NCBI RefSeq assembly: GCF_030936135.1
Contig: NC_082595.1
Coordinates: 20,659,930-20,723,929 of the forward strand
Source of the DNA: Gavia stellata
Taxonomy: Eukaryota > Chordata > Aves > Gaviiformes > Gaviidae
DNA length: 64,000 nt
Direction: 5' to 3'
The notes under the pieces were generated by a model. That model saw nothing but the letters and a program-made list of their open reading frames with translations, was not told the DNA's origin and did not search any database. The translations under genes and the position numbers were made by a program. Positions 1 through 18,647 of this stretch are shown here, in pieces (within the stretch, counting starts at the first letter, position 1; each line of letters opens with the position of its first letter).

Positions 1-778
1 AAACTTAACTATAATGACCAGTAGTATTTAACATAATCCTTAGAAGCTAGGTGTGAGACAGTTAACCCTGACAAAATCTTAGCTAAAACCTAGTAAGAGG
101 TCAATTTAAAACCTTCAGAAGAAAGTTTTCTTTCTTTCATTTAGGGCTCCATGTTTTTGGCACTGTCCCTGTAGGAGTCCAGTCGTCCTTTGGAATCTGC
201 GTTCTCCCTTTCTGTGCCCTGGAGCCCAATACAGGACATTGATTTGTGGACAACCTGAGCATAGAGCAGTTTTGTTGCTGGCAATTGCCATGTCTCTAAC
301 CGGACAGGAGGGAAGAGTCCCTCCCCCAACGCAATCTCCTTTGTGCTCCCTTTCTCCAACATTGTGTTTTTGCCAGTGTGGCTTTTAGCAGAGAGACTGG
401 GAAAATTGGCTCTGCATAGAGATTACAGGTCCTCAACCTTGTATCTCCTTTCTTGATTTGCCTTGTTGCCTTAAGATGCTGCTCACCTCAGGTTATAGGC
501 TTCGAATGGTTTTGCATGTTCCTGGTTCTCAGTAGTTTGAAGCAGCCACTGTGCAGCAGGTTCCACTGTGGGAGGATGCTGTGGGTGGGGTGTTTCAGCC
601 TTCCAGGTAGGGCAGTATTTGGCTTTTATACTGGGCTTTCAGATTCTTCAGATGCTGTGTAAGAGCTGGGGGAGCCTGAAGCAGCTGTGAGTCCATCAAA
701 GACTGTAGGATAATCTCTGCATGTTCTGAAGTAGCATCTTCCCTTTTCTGCCCCTCTGACCTGCAACTGTTTTTGCAG
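1..778 (+). other. XPO5: XPO5 intron (partial, left edge)
   Basis: Upstream of the first exon in the window. I searched all three forward frames for the expected preceding XPO5 segment (an EQLVRML-like stretch) and did not find it, so that exon should lie to the left. The interval ends in a pyrimidine-rich acceptor at 771-778. Confidence 0.7.
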
Positions 779-3643
779 CTGTTTGCTGTGTTTCTAAGAA
801 AGGCGTTGAGCATAACACTACTGCTGCTGTAGATGGAGACGGTGAGTAAATGCCCACCTTTTGCCTTTACTCCCCGTGGCTTGTGCAAGCACTTTTCCCA
901 TTTCTTCATGCATTCCTTGAGGGAGAGGCTGGCCTGTTGCTGGAAGTTCTGTGTGAGGGGTATAGATTTGGTAAGAAGCCTTCAGCTCTGTCCTGCCCAG
1001 CGTGTCTGGGGGCCACAGAAAAACCTGGTCTAGCCAAGGAACAAATGTGCTGTAGGGTTCACAGGTAGCATGCTGGAGCAGCTGATTCTTAAGGCACTAA
1101 GAGGGCTGAGGAGAAGAGGAGGATATGCATGGTCTTCCCAAGAGCTGGAGGTAGCTAGTTGGGTGTTCTTCCTGCCCCATAAAGGGTGGGTGCTTTCTGC
1201 TTGGAGAGAGGTGTTCTGTCAAGCTGTGCCAGCATACCAATTTTGTGTGCTGTCCCCTGGTCCCCAGCTTAGTTCTCACTGTGCCTCCCTCAGTCCTTGG
1301 GAGACCATGTTCACAGTGCTGCCTTTTCTCTGCTCTGCAGATGATGAGGCAATGGCCACGGAGGTGACTCCCCCTGCCAGCGCAGAGCTCACCGAACTCG
1401 GCAAGTGTCTGATGAATCAGGAGGTAAGAGCACATGCTCTGACTTCCATCATCCTTTCTCTGTAGTCTTTGTCACGCTTGTCTGTGGTGCAGCCAGATGC
1501 TGCCGCAGAGAGCTAGGCTGCTGGAGCATTCCCCAGTGTGAGAATCTTCTCTTGGGAACATACATGGTTTTTAAGGGCCTTGTTAATGGTTGCAGAAACC
1601 ACAAAGCAAATGGGGGTCGGGATCCAGTATAATATGCAGCTACAGAGTTTCAGCCCTTCTGTGGGCAAGGCCCTGGGCATTCAGCCCGCAGGGTGCTCCC
1701 TGGCTCTGCCTCCCTCCTGGGCTCCAGCTTTCATGAGGAAGAACTTCACCGCACAGCTCTTTTTCTGAAAAATCTGCCAGAGCTGGCACAGGAGCCAAAA
1801 TGTTAACACAACCCACTGTGCAGAGTACCTTCATTCCGATACCTCTGTACTCCTCCTCTCCTGTGGATGCCTCAGAAGCTCTTGCAGAAGCTTTTGCAGT
1901 GACTTGAGAGTAGAGGCGGATGGGAGTCCATGGGTGCTCCAGGGCCTTTCCAGGGGAGATGAAGGGAGCAGGTTTGCTTGACGTTGGTTCCTCATGGCTA
2001 TGGTGGTGCACACGGAGTGCATTTGAGCACCTTCACCTGGAGCAGCAACAGCACACAGGATTCTCAGAAGACGGCCCCGAGGAGCTCCTGCAGAGTCCCT
2101 GGATTGCTTCTTGGCTCCCTTCAGGTTTGAACCCTGGAGGTGGGAAATAGTTCCTCTGACTGTTTTCCCTCCCCGACTCCTTTTCAGGACGTTTGCACTG
2201 CACTGCTGATCACTGCCTACACATCCCTCTCCTGGAAGGACACCTTGTCCTGCCAAAGAACCACAACACAACTTTGCTGGCCGCTGCTCAAACAGGTACC
2301 CCTCTGGGAGGAAGAAGGGATTAGTTTGGAGGGTTGGGAGAGGAAGCTCTGAATGTAGTGAGAAGCATGGCTACTTCACCCCTGGGCACCTTATCGCTTG
2401 GGAAGACCAAGCTGCTGCAGAAAGACAGTCATATATTGATCAGTATCCTGCTTCTGTGCTGACAGTGCCTCTTCCCTAGGTGCTTCCAGGAAACCTCCTG
2501 CCTGATGCAGTGTCCTGGTTTTTCACAAGTGTGCTGAAGGGCTTACAGACACACGGGCAGCACGATGGCTGCATGGCAGCTCTTGTCCACCTGGCTTTCC
2601 AGATCTACGAGGCCTTGGTGAGAAACTCTGCCCTTTGTCCAGATGCCAGGTTGGCTGAGGAGTGGTGGAAAATTAATCCCGTGCCTGCTTGGGTAGGGGC
2701 AGAGGAGCTGATGGCCCTCCAAGGAGGGCAGGGCTGTTCCTCTAGCAGAGCTGTGTTAACCGTACTTCTCCCTGCAGCGCCCTCGCTATGCTGAGCTGAA
2801 GGCAGTGATGGAGCAGATCCCAGACATCCAGAGGGACTCATTGGAACAGTTTGATTCAAAGCTTCTCAACCCAACACTGCAGAAGGTGGCAGACAAGCGC
2901 CGGAAGGATCATTTCAAGCGCCTCATCACAGGTTGCATTGGGGTAGGTGATATCCTGGAGGAAAATGAACCTGTTTCCTTTCATGCCCGTCCCCTGCTGA
3001 AGCGATGGGGCAGCCAGTCTACCTGCTTCTCCCCAACCACCCCCCTTCCCAGCCAGGAAGCTGTTGCAGCATATTCTCCATGTTTGTTCTGCCTCTCTTC
3101 AGCCTGGAGGTACACTGGGAATGGCAGCACAGACTGAGCAGCCCCTCCAGCAATGACTCCTCACTGAGAGGCAGGGAGTGCCTTGCACAAGAGTGCCTGT
3201 GGGAACAGGGTGTTAAAATGTTTGAATGAAGCTGCTAGGGTGGGTGCTGGGCTTTTGTGGGGATGGTGGTGTTGGAGTCTGATAACATGGTGTTAAAAGC
3301 TGGGGAGCCGCTGCACTGGTGGTTACCCCAATGCCCTGGCACTTGGGAAGGACCAGGCCTGAGATTCCCCAAAATGCAAGCACAGGGTGTGGGCCTAGGG
3401 ATTGCTCAGAATCTGGGCTCTGCCTCTGATCTCCAAGCAGGCTGCCCCTGAGTTGAGTGGAGCTATGAAGGCAGTAATGACTGATGCCTGCCTATCTGTC
3501 CTCTGCAGAAGCCCCTCGGGGAGCAGTTCCGCAAGGAGGTTCATATCCGGAACCTCCCATCTCTCTTCAAAAAGGTGAAGCCATCATTGGAGACGGATGT
3601 GCTAGAAAATGAGGATGGAGAGGGCCTCACTGGACTCTTTTGA
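779..3643 (+). CDS. XPO5: Exportin-5, C-terminal part (six last coding exons)
   Basis: RanGTP-dependent nuclear export receptor for pre-miRNAs and other double-stranded small RNAs; a karyopherin-beta HEAT-repeat protein of about 1200 aa in human. Only the last ~229 residues are here; earlier exons lie left of the window. Exons by reading: 779-841, 1341-1423, 2188-2295, 2480-2617, 2778-2942 and 3509-3643, all GT-AG with compatible phases (the 841/1341 junction splits an Asp codon). Recognisable strings include KDTLSCQRTTTQLCWPLLKQ, HGQHDGCMAALVHLAFQIYE, KVADKRRKDHFKRLITGCIG and KPLGEQFRKEVHIRNLPSLF, near-identical to my memory of the human C-terminus. The stop is TGA at 3641-3643. This part is the C-terminal HEAT region and acidic tail. 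Convergent with POLR1C. No lesions seen. Confidence 0.97.
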
Positions 3644-3754
3644 GCCCTGAGCCTGGGATGCTGCAACCATCTCCTCCCCTACCTAATATTTTGTCTCTCC
3701 TTATAGTAAGCACATTAGATTCTCCTTGTCATTGCCTCCACAAGCGTTCGCCTG

Positions 3755-3760
3755 AATAAA
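3755..3760 (+). terminator. XPO5: Proximal XPO5 poly(A) signal AATAAA
   Basis: Canonical AATAAA about 110 nt after the stop codon. Downstream sequence is C/T-rich (GTCCTGTCCC). Use of this site is inferred. Confidence 0.55.
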
Positions 3761-4290
3761 GCCCCTTACAGGTCCTGTCCCATTCTCCTCCCTACACTGG
3801 GATGGGGCCTGCGGTGGCATTTGAACCAGTCTATTAAGCTTTCCCTGATTCCTTCCCCTCCCCTCTACTGAATGAGCATCTTTAGACCTCTGCTTCTCCG
3901 CAAGGTGGGAGCTGAGCCCATAGACTCTTATTAGGTAAAGCCTGGTCATCCTGTAGCCTTGGGTCACTCTTGCTCCGTTTCTTTGTCCCTTGGGGTTTAG
4001 GATTAATGCAAAAGGCAGAGTAGTGCACCATGTGAAAAGGGGCTACCCTAATCTTCCTCTGGCTACTAGTAGCCGGGCTTTGTGCGGAACACATCAGACA
4101 CTCCTGTCATGCCTATCAGCACTTGTCCCTAGCGGACTGATATTCTGATGAATCCGTTTCCCTCCAGGACGCTGAGCCTTGCGCTGAGGGCTGCGTGCCA
4201 GGAAGCCTAGCAGTGCTCTAGGATCTCCCTCGAGATCAGCCTTTCTAAGGTGCAGCTGCTCTCTAGAAGGAGGCAGACACTGTCATACAT

Positions 4291-4316
4291 TATATATACA
4301 TACGTATGTATATATA
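4291..4316. repeat. 26-bp perfect TA-rich palindrome in the XPO5 3' UTR
   Basis: The sequence centred on TACGTA at 4301-4306 reads the same on both strands for 26 bp. It consists of TATATA, CATACG and mirrored units, so it is probably a degenerate TA/CA microsatellite that can form a hairpin. Confidence 0.85.
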
Positions 4317-5312
4317 TGTGATCATACAGCTTGTTCTACCCAGAGCCAAATGGAAGGCTTTTACTTTGTGCCAGCCTTTCTTGGACATCTCTCAGGGGGA
4401 GCAGGACAGATGTTTTTATTATTACTGTTTTTTTCTTTTTACCATGCCCTGTAGACTAGAGCATGGCCAGGGCAGGGTACACAAAATCTGGACCAATATC
4501 TGAAGCACCTGCAAACCAAAAGGGATCTCCTCACCCTGTTGCTGTGGAGGTGACAGTAACCTGTGTTTTTACCTGCTCTGGTACTTCTCGGAGAATTGCG
4601 TGGTGGGGCAGGAGGGGTGGGGTTTATACTGCAGTTTACAGGGGGTGAGCCAGTTCAGAAACTGGGTTTTAGATGAGATGGGACTCTATCAAACCACTCC
4701 AGTCTGCAAAACTGATTCTTCTTACATGACACATGGTTCGCTCGATCTGTCCTAGTGTTAGCATAGGAGCCAGGAGGGGCTGTCCAGAGCTAGCTGGCAG
4801 TTTTGCCATCCAGGAGACAGAACAAGTAATAAACAGCCATGGCGGGCAGAGAAGGTGGTGTCTCCACTTGGACAGACCGGACAGAAAAGCTGGGGCTGGG
4901 AGGAGTGGGAGCACAGAAAGGAAGAACAGGTCTTGGGAATCCACTCACCCTCCTGCCCCTGCTGTACCACCAGCACCCTCCACTTTCCTCCTGGCCTCAA
5001 ACTTTTTTAACCTCTGAGCTAACATGACTCCTGGCTCTAGCAAAGGCTGGGTGTATTTATTGTGTTGTGATATTTTTAACATTCTGTGACTTCATGCTAG
5101 ACACAAAGGGTTTTTTTTAAAATGGTTTTTAGAACCTTTTTTGTAGGAATGTTTAAATCCAAAGCTGTCTCTGAACTGGTTGTGTTACACCTCTGAATGT
5201 CAGTAAAGCTATTCCAGTTTCATACACATCGTGTCATGGTTTCATTTTTATTCTTTGATCTGCTTTAGTAAGATCTGAGGCCTCTGCTCTGCCCACACTG
5301 CCTTTCTAAGGA

Positions 5313-5354
5313 TTGTTCCAGCTACCTAAGCTTCCTAAGCTTGTTCCAGCTACC
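5313..5354. repeat. 28-bp tandem duplication, 1.5 copies
   Basis: TTGTTCCAGCTACC occurs at 5313-5326 and again at 5341-5354, 28 bp apart. The spacer itself repeats CTAAGCTTC-like units. A small local duplication, not an element end. Confidence 0.85.
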
Positions 5355-6473
5355 AAAAAGGGAGCACCTTTGCTGGTAGTCAACGTACATTATCAGTCTA
5401 GAATGGTTCATCCCCTCCCTATGTAATTAAATTAGAAGGCAGGGGGAAAATTGCATTTTAAAGTGTTAGTATGCTGGTCACAGCTGGTTTATATTAATTC
5501 CACAACAGCTGCTAAGTCCCAGTTTACAGCTTGAAGGGTATGTGTTGCCAAAATGAAACCCTTTGGCATGGCTATTCCAGGGTATGTCCCATAAGCAATG
5601 TCGGAAATATGCAAAGCAATAGCACAGAAAGGTGCATATGCTACTGAAGTAGCCTCCAAGCCCAACCCTAGCTATTGCTGGGAGGAGCAGTGTCTTGTGA
5701 TAGTACTGTAGTTTAGCCATAACTCTCTCAGCTGACCCTTTCAGTAACAAAGTGATGTAGCTATTGCCTTTGGTCTGTCCCTTCACCTGATGAAGATTGC
5801 ATGAAAGGTCTTTCTTACAGCAAAAGCAGACACCCTCAAAGAGGTGGGCCTGAGCAGTATCAATGTAATAAGTTTTTGTTACAAAACCTTTTTCCAAGGC
5901 CCCGACTGCTATCCAGCTCATCATGGAAGCTGCTTCAGCTTGTGTAAACCCAAAGGATCCAGCTGGAAATTACTATTTTTCAAGTGGGATTAATATCTAA
6001 AGGATGTTTACAGTATAAGTAAGTATAGCCCAGAGAAACAGGTAGAGAAAGGTATGATTTGCTACACTAAATTCTAGCAATGTAGCAAGGATTGACTTAA
6101 ATAACTGCGGGACAGCAGTACTCCAGCCATTCTCTGAAGTTCCAAATCCTTCATCAGCTTGGCGAGAGACTTGCACAAGCCAAGGCCTACCTCGTGCTGA
6201 CTACCAGTAGTGCTCACCACTGAAACTAACTTGCAAGTTCTCCCAGGCTTCCCTGGGTGGAGACAGGCCTTTGACTGTCACTTGCCCTCCACCATCCAGT
6301 TCTGCTTCAAGGTCAGCCCAGAGTACATTCAGTCACTGAAAGGGAGAACAGACTAGTCAAATCTAACACCCAGGAAGAAATGCCTTACCTTGAGCTATTT
6401 AAGAAGGGACAGTCAGTCCTTACAGAGCATGTTTTTAAACCCCACCTTTGCACAGGGAAGCCCAGTACTATGT

Positions 6474-6888
6474 CATAGAATGGTTTGGGCTGGAAGGGAC
6501 CGTGAAAGACCATCTAGTCCAACCCCCCCTGCTGTGGGCAGGGACATCTTTCACTAGGGCAGGTTGCTCAAAGCCCAGTCCAACCTGACCTTCAACACTT
6601 CCAGGGATGGTGCACCCACAACTTCTCTAGGCAACCTGTTCCAGCATCTCACCACCACCCTCATTGTAAAAAATGGCTTACGTCTAACCTATGGCTGCAC
6701 TCTTTCAGTTCAAAACTGTTGCCCCTTGTCTTGTCACTACAGGCCCTGGTAAAAAGTCTTTTTCTATGCCCTCTTTATGTATTGAAAGGCTTCAATAAGG
6801 TCTCCCCAGAGCCTTCTCTTCTCCAGGCTGATCAACCCCAACTCTCTCAGCCTTTCTTCACAGGCGAGATGCTCCAGCCCTCTAACAG
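6474..6888 (-). mobile_element. CR1 LINE, 5'-truncated 3'-end copy
   Basis: Read on the minus strand this is the 3' tail of a chicken-repeat-1 non-LTR retrotransposon. It ends in ATTCTATG (complement of 6474-6481), preceded by the GGTCCCTTCCAGCC-type tail and, further in, sequence matching the familiar CR1 ORF2 end and 3' UTR (CTGGAACAGGTTGCC and GGAGAAGAGAAGGCTC strings). About 415 bp, heavily 5'-truncated as usual, no ORF. Divergence from the consensus I remember suggests an old fixed insertion. It supports an avian or other sauropsid source. Confidence 0.9.
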
Positions 6889-7150
6889 TACAGCCTTTTA
6901 GCTACCACATTAACTACCCTGGAGCTGTTTTGAGACACCTGCAAAAAAGTCCTGCACTGATACTGACTTGTTAAATCTCAATTCCTGCTGCAAGGTGCTT
7001 CACTACGCTGCCATACCAGTCCTTTTCACATACTGCATGCGATCTAAAATAAATGTTATTACGCATCTTTAGACCCACTGCCACTTTCTTCTCTGTGTAT
7101 TACAGTCTCACAATTGTGAACGGCACAGGAGACAACTGTAAAGAAAAGCC

Positions 7151-7156
7151 TTTATT
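7151..7156 (-). terminator. POLR1C: POLR1C poly(A) signal AATAAA
   Basis: TTTATT on the plus strand reads AATAAA on the minus strand, 180 nt after the POLR1C stop. It is followed on the minus strand by T/GT-rich sequence (CTTTTCTTTACAGTTGTCTCC). Predicted 3' UTR about 7135-7335. Confidence 0.8.
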
Positions 7157-9929
7157 TTAGTGCATCTCCTCACTGAGGCTCATTACCAACAGAAAACAAA
7201 TTCAAAGGGATGGTCCTAGGGCTCTTAACAAGCCCATCTCAAACTTCTTGCCTACAGAAGAGGAATCACCCCTGCACGCAGGTGCAGGAAGCCCAGAACA
7301 GCAGTGCAGGGATGTGCTTCCCAGCTATAGCCTTGTCATTCCATAGGCACAGAGTCCAGCTCATTCAGGAAGCGCTGACATTTTCCCATCAGTATCTTGA
7401 TGGCTTCACTCACCAGCACATCTGGAGGCAAGATACCTGTCGACTCCACTGAAACTGCACAGAGACACAAGTCAGCACAGCCACCATGCAGTTTCAGCCT
7501 ACGCCTGGCTCCAAGTATTTCTGTCCCTTGTCTTCCTTTACACCACACTTCTGATAAGCCAGATCGTCACAGCCAAAGGAAAAGAGGTTTCATTTGCCAG
7601 CAGGGAGCACAAGCGCATTCAATCCCAAAGCAACACCAAACCATAACCTCAGCAGTTACCCAGTGGAATATGAACATATGAAGGCTGACAATGGGGGGAG
7701 GGAAGGAGGAGGCAGAGACCCAGTTACACATGCTGGCCAGTCTCTGCTTGTTTACACAAACCACAGCAGGGCTCTATTTTCCGTGAAAAATGGGGCACTT
7801 ACAGATATAATGGTTTCGCACTCTTGCCAGGCGCACAAGGTTTTTCAGACCCTCATGACGGAAAACTTCTCTGCTGAATGTGTCCAACCGTGCATTGGCT
7901 ACTCTTGCCACCTTTTTTCCTAAAGGGGAAAAGATGAAACGAGATGGGCGTCTGTAGCAGATGGGTGTCTTGTGGTCATGACAGGTGCTTACCCCTCAAA
8001 CATGCACTCCCCAATCAGCAAAGGCAGCAAAGCCACAAATATAAAGAATTAGCTCATCCCCAACTTGAAATGCCAACCTGACAGAACTGGTGTTCTTGAA
8101 CAGTTCCAACCCAAACACAAAGCTTGTATGTACCCTTGGGCAGGACACAAGAAGTCTTCTCCGTGCCCAGCTGCTGGAACGAGCAAGCTCACTACCCAGT
8201 CTTAAGACAATTGAACAGTACTGGAAGCTGCAGTCAGCAGCCACAGGGCTCTGCGGACAGGCACCCAATGCCTTAGAATTTCAGGGAGATCCCAGTGCAT
8301 CACCCAACACATCTGCATGTGACAGCCACTCATCCATAAAACCAGGCTCAGAATAGCATGAACGGTTTCTAATCGGCAAGACAACATCACAACGTGGCTT
8401 TGTCTCTACAAGGTTTGGCTGTAGTCTCTAGTCAGTCTCTGCTAAGGCTTGTAAGGAAAAAGGCACTTTAGAACAGGCAAGAAGTACCTTTGATATTCTG
8501 GATCTCAATGACTCCAGGGGAAAAGCACTTCTGCAACATCTCAGCTGCTTCATCCTCAATAGGCTGCAGGAGAGTAATGTCAGGAAGCAGTCGATAACTA
8601 GCCGTGGCCACAGGAGAAAACTTGGCATGATCTTTACCTGCATGAAGAGTTAAGAGTTAGGGATGAGGGCAGGCCTCAGGGAACGAGAGCACAAGGACGA
8701 CGGGGCCTAAAGTTCCAGGGAGAAAGCCAGTTCTCCACTCTCCCCTTCACACGGCTGCGCCCTAGTCCAAGCACTCACACTGCTCCTCCCGCTGCCCCAG
8801 GACCCACAACTCACCTATACCCTTGACACAGTGCATAAGTACATCTATTTCCTGGCCAGGTCGCAACAGTGCAATGAGGATGTCGTCGTGAACAGGTCGG
8901 AAGTCAGCATCTGGAAAAAGGTCTGTCTGATTCCCCAGGGGCACCCACGTCATATGTTTACTGTACACTGCGAAGAGAAGCCACAAGTATCAGCCAGCTG
9001 CTGTGTCAAAACAGGTTGCTGACCTGTACAGGCCTGGAGATGGCAAAAAGCAAGTTAGCAGAATGAGGGAATCAGCTTCTCTCTGCTCACAGGGCTGAGA
9101 GAACAGACCAAATCCTGTCTCCCAAGACCAAAAAAGAAGAAAAACAGCACCTATTTTTAGGAGACATCTCACCTTTGTGATTGAAATATAGTTCATTAGG
9201 ATCAGATGATTCCTTGGCTGCCTGGGGGTTTCGGCTGCATTTTATTTTCAGCTGAAACTGCAAAGTATCAATTTCTGTGCCTTCTTCATCTCCTGGAAAG
9301 GGGAGAACAGCATGAGCCTCTATGGAATCACACTTCTGCTCAGTTTACACGGCCCTGATTTCCTGCTTCGGGGGAAACCTTCAATATTTCTATTTGATCC
9401 GAGACTCTCACCTTGGTTTCTATATTCAAAGAGTCTAGGGTCAGCTCGGATAGGGATGAGGCCCAAGCGATGAGCCAGGATTTCATCCTGCACAATGGAT
9501 GTGTTGTTGTACACAAAGACTTTCTCTACAGCCATCGTCGGCACCTCGGGGAGACAACAGATCAAGTCAGCATAAGATGACAGTTGAACTAATGCCAATA
9601 GAATATCCATCTAGAGTGTCCCTTCTCTCTCACAAATAAGTGCCCTACAGACTCTTTTCCAGGCTACGCAATATACCCTTACACCCAATATACCCTCTTC
9701 CCTGTTTTTTTTTTAAACAAACGATCACGAGAAGTGAAGAGCAGGTTGATCCACAGACGCTACCAACAGCACCCTTAAGAGCAACAAGCGCTATCGCTCA
9801 TGCTTCTAAGGCCCTAACGCTCTTTGGGCTCCTGGCGGGCTTGCAGAACCAATTTGCGCTTCTCTTCCAAACCCAGAAGCGGTCCGCAAGGGCTGACATA
9901 AGGCAGGACCCTCCCCACCCCCCATCACT

Positions 9930-15645
<5,716 letters not shown>

Positions 15646-16015
15646 TTTTACAGACTTGGACTTGCTTCTTTCACTACTTTCGGGGCTGCATAGGGCCATA
15701 ATAACCTGCTGCCTCATAGGAACTGGACAGAACAGCAGGAAGAAGACTTGGTTTTGTTTTCCTGGACCTATCCTTTGGGTTGCAGTTTTGGGCAGCTGAG
15801 TGGACTGCACCTCAGTGACTCAGAAGAACTATGCTCTTCCCCCACCCAGGTCTGGGCTGTCTTGAGTAGAGTGGTTCTGTTGCCTGCATGTTTAGCTGGG
15901 ATTTCCCAGCACAGTTGTCTCTTAGCCCTCTTTCTGCTTGCTGATGTAACCCCAGGGTTATCTGCCCTGTTCCTGTCCTGAAGAGGGAAGAATTAAATTG
16001 ACGTTGGTGCTGAGT
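15646..16015 (+). other. YIPF3: YIPF3 3' UTR
   Basis: Sequence after the YIPF3 stop up to the predicted cleavage site beyond ATTAAA at 15992-15997. The following GGTGCTGAGTGATGTCTT is a suitable GT-rich downstream element. Confidence 0.7.
15992..15997 (+). terminator. YIPF3: YIPF3 poly(A) signal ATTAAA
   Basis: Common variant signal ATTAAA about 345 nt after the stop codon, with a GT-rich stretch 15-30 nt downstream. Confidence 0.7.
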
Positions 16016-18303
16016 GATGTCTTACATTTGAGCCTACTTGTGTAATGGGAGAGTGGTGTTGGGTCTCTTTGCCTTTATCTGTCCTGTTCTAGACTCAAAG
16101 CAGGATTCTTTGCAATTTTCTGCTGTCCTGCTTCAAATGATCTGTCATACGTGGCCTGTCTTGGGCACCTTTTCTGTAGCCCAAAAGGCACAGGAACTTC
16201 GGTTTCTCTGGAGATACTCAGGAACAGCACAATGTTTAACCACATTCTCTTCCTTGTCATGTTCCAGATTAATCCCGCTCTTTTTACTCTGTCCAGGCTG
16301 CTACCACACCTCACCATCCCTTGTCCTGTGTATGTCAGAAATTTATCTGTCCCCATGCTTCCACAGCACCTCTTGTTCTTATCACCCTTCTTCCCGTGTT
16401 GCTCCGTGGGACAGCAGTTCTGACTGCAGGGGCAGCATGTTTGTGCATGGTCTTCTATGGATATTTCTATTGAAGAGGCCAGTTCACCTCAGCTCACTCT
16501 CATGCAGCTTGCTTTCATGTCTTCCAGCCGCAGGACTGTCACCCCATTGCTCTGAGCAGGAGCAGCATCCTGCTCCCCCAGACATGTAGTCTGCTGTGTA
16601 CCATCTGGCATTTCAAGCTGAGTCTAGGCCTTATTTCTGAAAGGGCTCCTGGAGCCTTGAGAGTCTGTGGCAAACTCTTCTCCAGCATTTCCATTAAACA
16701 AGGGGAGAAATGGGGGAGTCTATAATGGTAATAGAGTTGACACATATATCTCCAGCACACTGATGTAGGAAAGCTCCAGTAAGGATGGGGAAGCAAAGCA
16801 GACCCACCTAGGTTTCCTTGCACTGCAGTAACTCACAATTGTGTAGTTCACATGTAGCCTTCCCTCACTGCTCTAACTTGTACTGGTCCAAGAATGGAAA
16901 GCTGTTAGCTGCTATCTGGCTTTCACCTTCTCTCTTCCCTGTAGCTCTGGATGACTGGGGAGAGGAGCCACTCAGAGAAGTTCACCCTTATGCTCGGGCT
17001 GGGAAAAAACCCAAGAAGTTCCCCCATCTTGGTGTACCCACAAGTTAGCTGTGCACAAGGCAGATGGCATGTCAGAACTGCACTCTTTGCCCCCTTGCTT
17101 ATATTAGTGGGAGAGGATGCAGCTGTAGTGGCATTCAGACTAGTGCCAAGGTGCAATGAAAGAGAAAGATAGCACCAGCTACTGTCAGGCTGATCATCTG
17201 CTTCAGTTAAAACAAAAATGTCACCAGGTAGGACTTGTGCATTTTCAGTCACAGACCTACTTTCCACTGTTCGCTTATTCCCAAGTTCATAATTCATTCC
17301 CCTTCCAAGGGCAAGAAGCTTGTCTGCTAACAAACACATACATACTAGACATGTTGTCTCATGCTAGTCTCCTGCCCCCCTTCCTTGGGAAACATTTTGG
17401 CTGAAGAACACCACTCAGATCAAGCTGTTTGGGGGAATCAAATTGATTATTTGGGCTAGTAGTCTCCACATCTTTTTTTGTTTGACCAATTAAACCACTT
17501 TAAGCTCCTAGAATTTCCATTACTTTCAAACTTGACAAAATGGAAGTGTGAGTTTGTAATGCTGCGTGATTCCGGTACTTCCCTCTTTATAATTCCACAG
17601 GAGGTTTGTTTCCAATTTGCACTTCTTGCCCTGGCAGCCTAGAATGGGTCTGTTTTTCTTGATGCAAACTCTTCAAGCACAGGCAGAGGGGAAGGGAAGG
17701 AGAAAGAGATAATTGTCACTAGAATAAGTCCAGCCAAGAAGAAAAATAATTCTGTGCCAAATGCTATCACTGCTGGTCTACAGACACTGTCAGAAAAGAG
17801 CAGTGCTCCCCTCCCACAGCTAGCGACTTGGCTAAATCAGAGGAATGAAGCTGCACCCTGTGTTTTCACTCAAAGCACAGGAGAGAGCAGTGAGCAAACT
17901 CTTAATGCTTCCCCCGTGCAGTTTGTCACGTTGGCTGGGGACAGATGACCAGGGTGACAACCAACCACCGTCTCAGAAGCTGTGGGACTTGCACTGCTCC
18001 AGTTCTTCGGCCCTGATTAATTTTCTGTGCAGCAGCAGCTGGAAGCTGAATTGTTCTGTACTGACAGAAATTCAGCACTCAGCTGAGAGCTTGAGTATCT
18101 CCTTTTGCTGACAGAGAGGGATGCACTTTTGCAGAGAAATGCATCTGTGCTGCAGTTCCAGGAAGCATGCTGAGCACGCAGCCTTAGTAAAGTCCTTGTG
18201 GGAGGGCATCTCTTAGCGCTTACTCAAGTCCTCTGGTTATCAGAACAAGCCTTATAGCCATATCATGCCAGACTATCTCTGCCTTTGTTTCCTGCTATGG
18301 CTC

Positions 18304-18366
18304 TTGCAACAAATCTAAAGTAATTTTCTCCCTCCTCCCTTGCAGCAAATCTGAAATAATTCCCCC
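18304..18366. repeat. Imperfect direct repeat (TTGCA-CAAATCT units)
   Basis: TTGCAACAAATCTAAAGTAA and TTGCAGCAAATCTGAAATAA lie about 37 bp apart, differing at a few positions. An old local duplication. Confidence 0.7.
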
Positions 18367-18605
18367 ACCATCACCTTTCCCTTTTGAGGAAGGGTAGCTC
18401 TGTGAGAACTGTAAAAGCCCCTTTTTACTAAAGCTGAAATAAACATATAAAGCTGTCAGATTAGAAAGAGGAAGGTAAAATGTATATTAAAGCATCTATG
18501 ACCACCTCCTCTCCTCTGCAGTACCTGGGAGTCCAACCCTTCTTACAGTCCATCCTTGTTGCACTAATTGTCACCTTAGTTGTGTTTTGGGTTACAGATA
18601 GGCTG

Positions 18606-18647
18606 TTTCTTCTCACATTTGTTTTGTTTCTTCTCGCATTTGTTTTC
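18606..18647. repeat. 21-bp tandem duplication
   Basis: Two adjacent copies of TTTCTTCTC(A/G)CATTTGTTTT(G/C), 18606-18626 and 18627-18647, with two differences. Confidence 0.85.

Larger units (their letters stand above)
3644..5225 (+). other. XPO5: XPO5 3' UTR with alternative poly(A) signals
   Basis: Non-coding sequence after the XPO5 stop. A canonical AATAAA lies at 3755-3760 and would give a short UTR of about 130 nt. A weaker AGTAAA at 5202-5207, followed by GT/T-rich sequence (GTGTCATGGTTTCATTTTTA), would give a UTR of about 1.6 kb. The far end is inferred. The interval also carries a TA-rich perfect palindrome at 4291-4316. Confidence 0.55.
5226..7130. other. Intergenic interval between the convergent XPO5 and POLR1C ends
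   Basis: No coding sequence recognised. Contents: a 28-bp tandem duplication at 5313-5354 and a CR1 LINE fragment at 6474-6888. The 148-codon reverse-strand ORF at 5478-5924 has no similarity I recognise and no supporting splice signals. Confidence 0.6.

Noticed and set aside
16038-16589. 183-codon plus-strand ORF downstream of YIPF3
   Set aside because: No recognisable similarity, low-complexity Leu/Ser/Cys composition, no splice or promoter context; probably chance.
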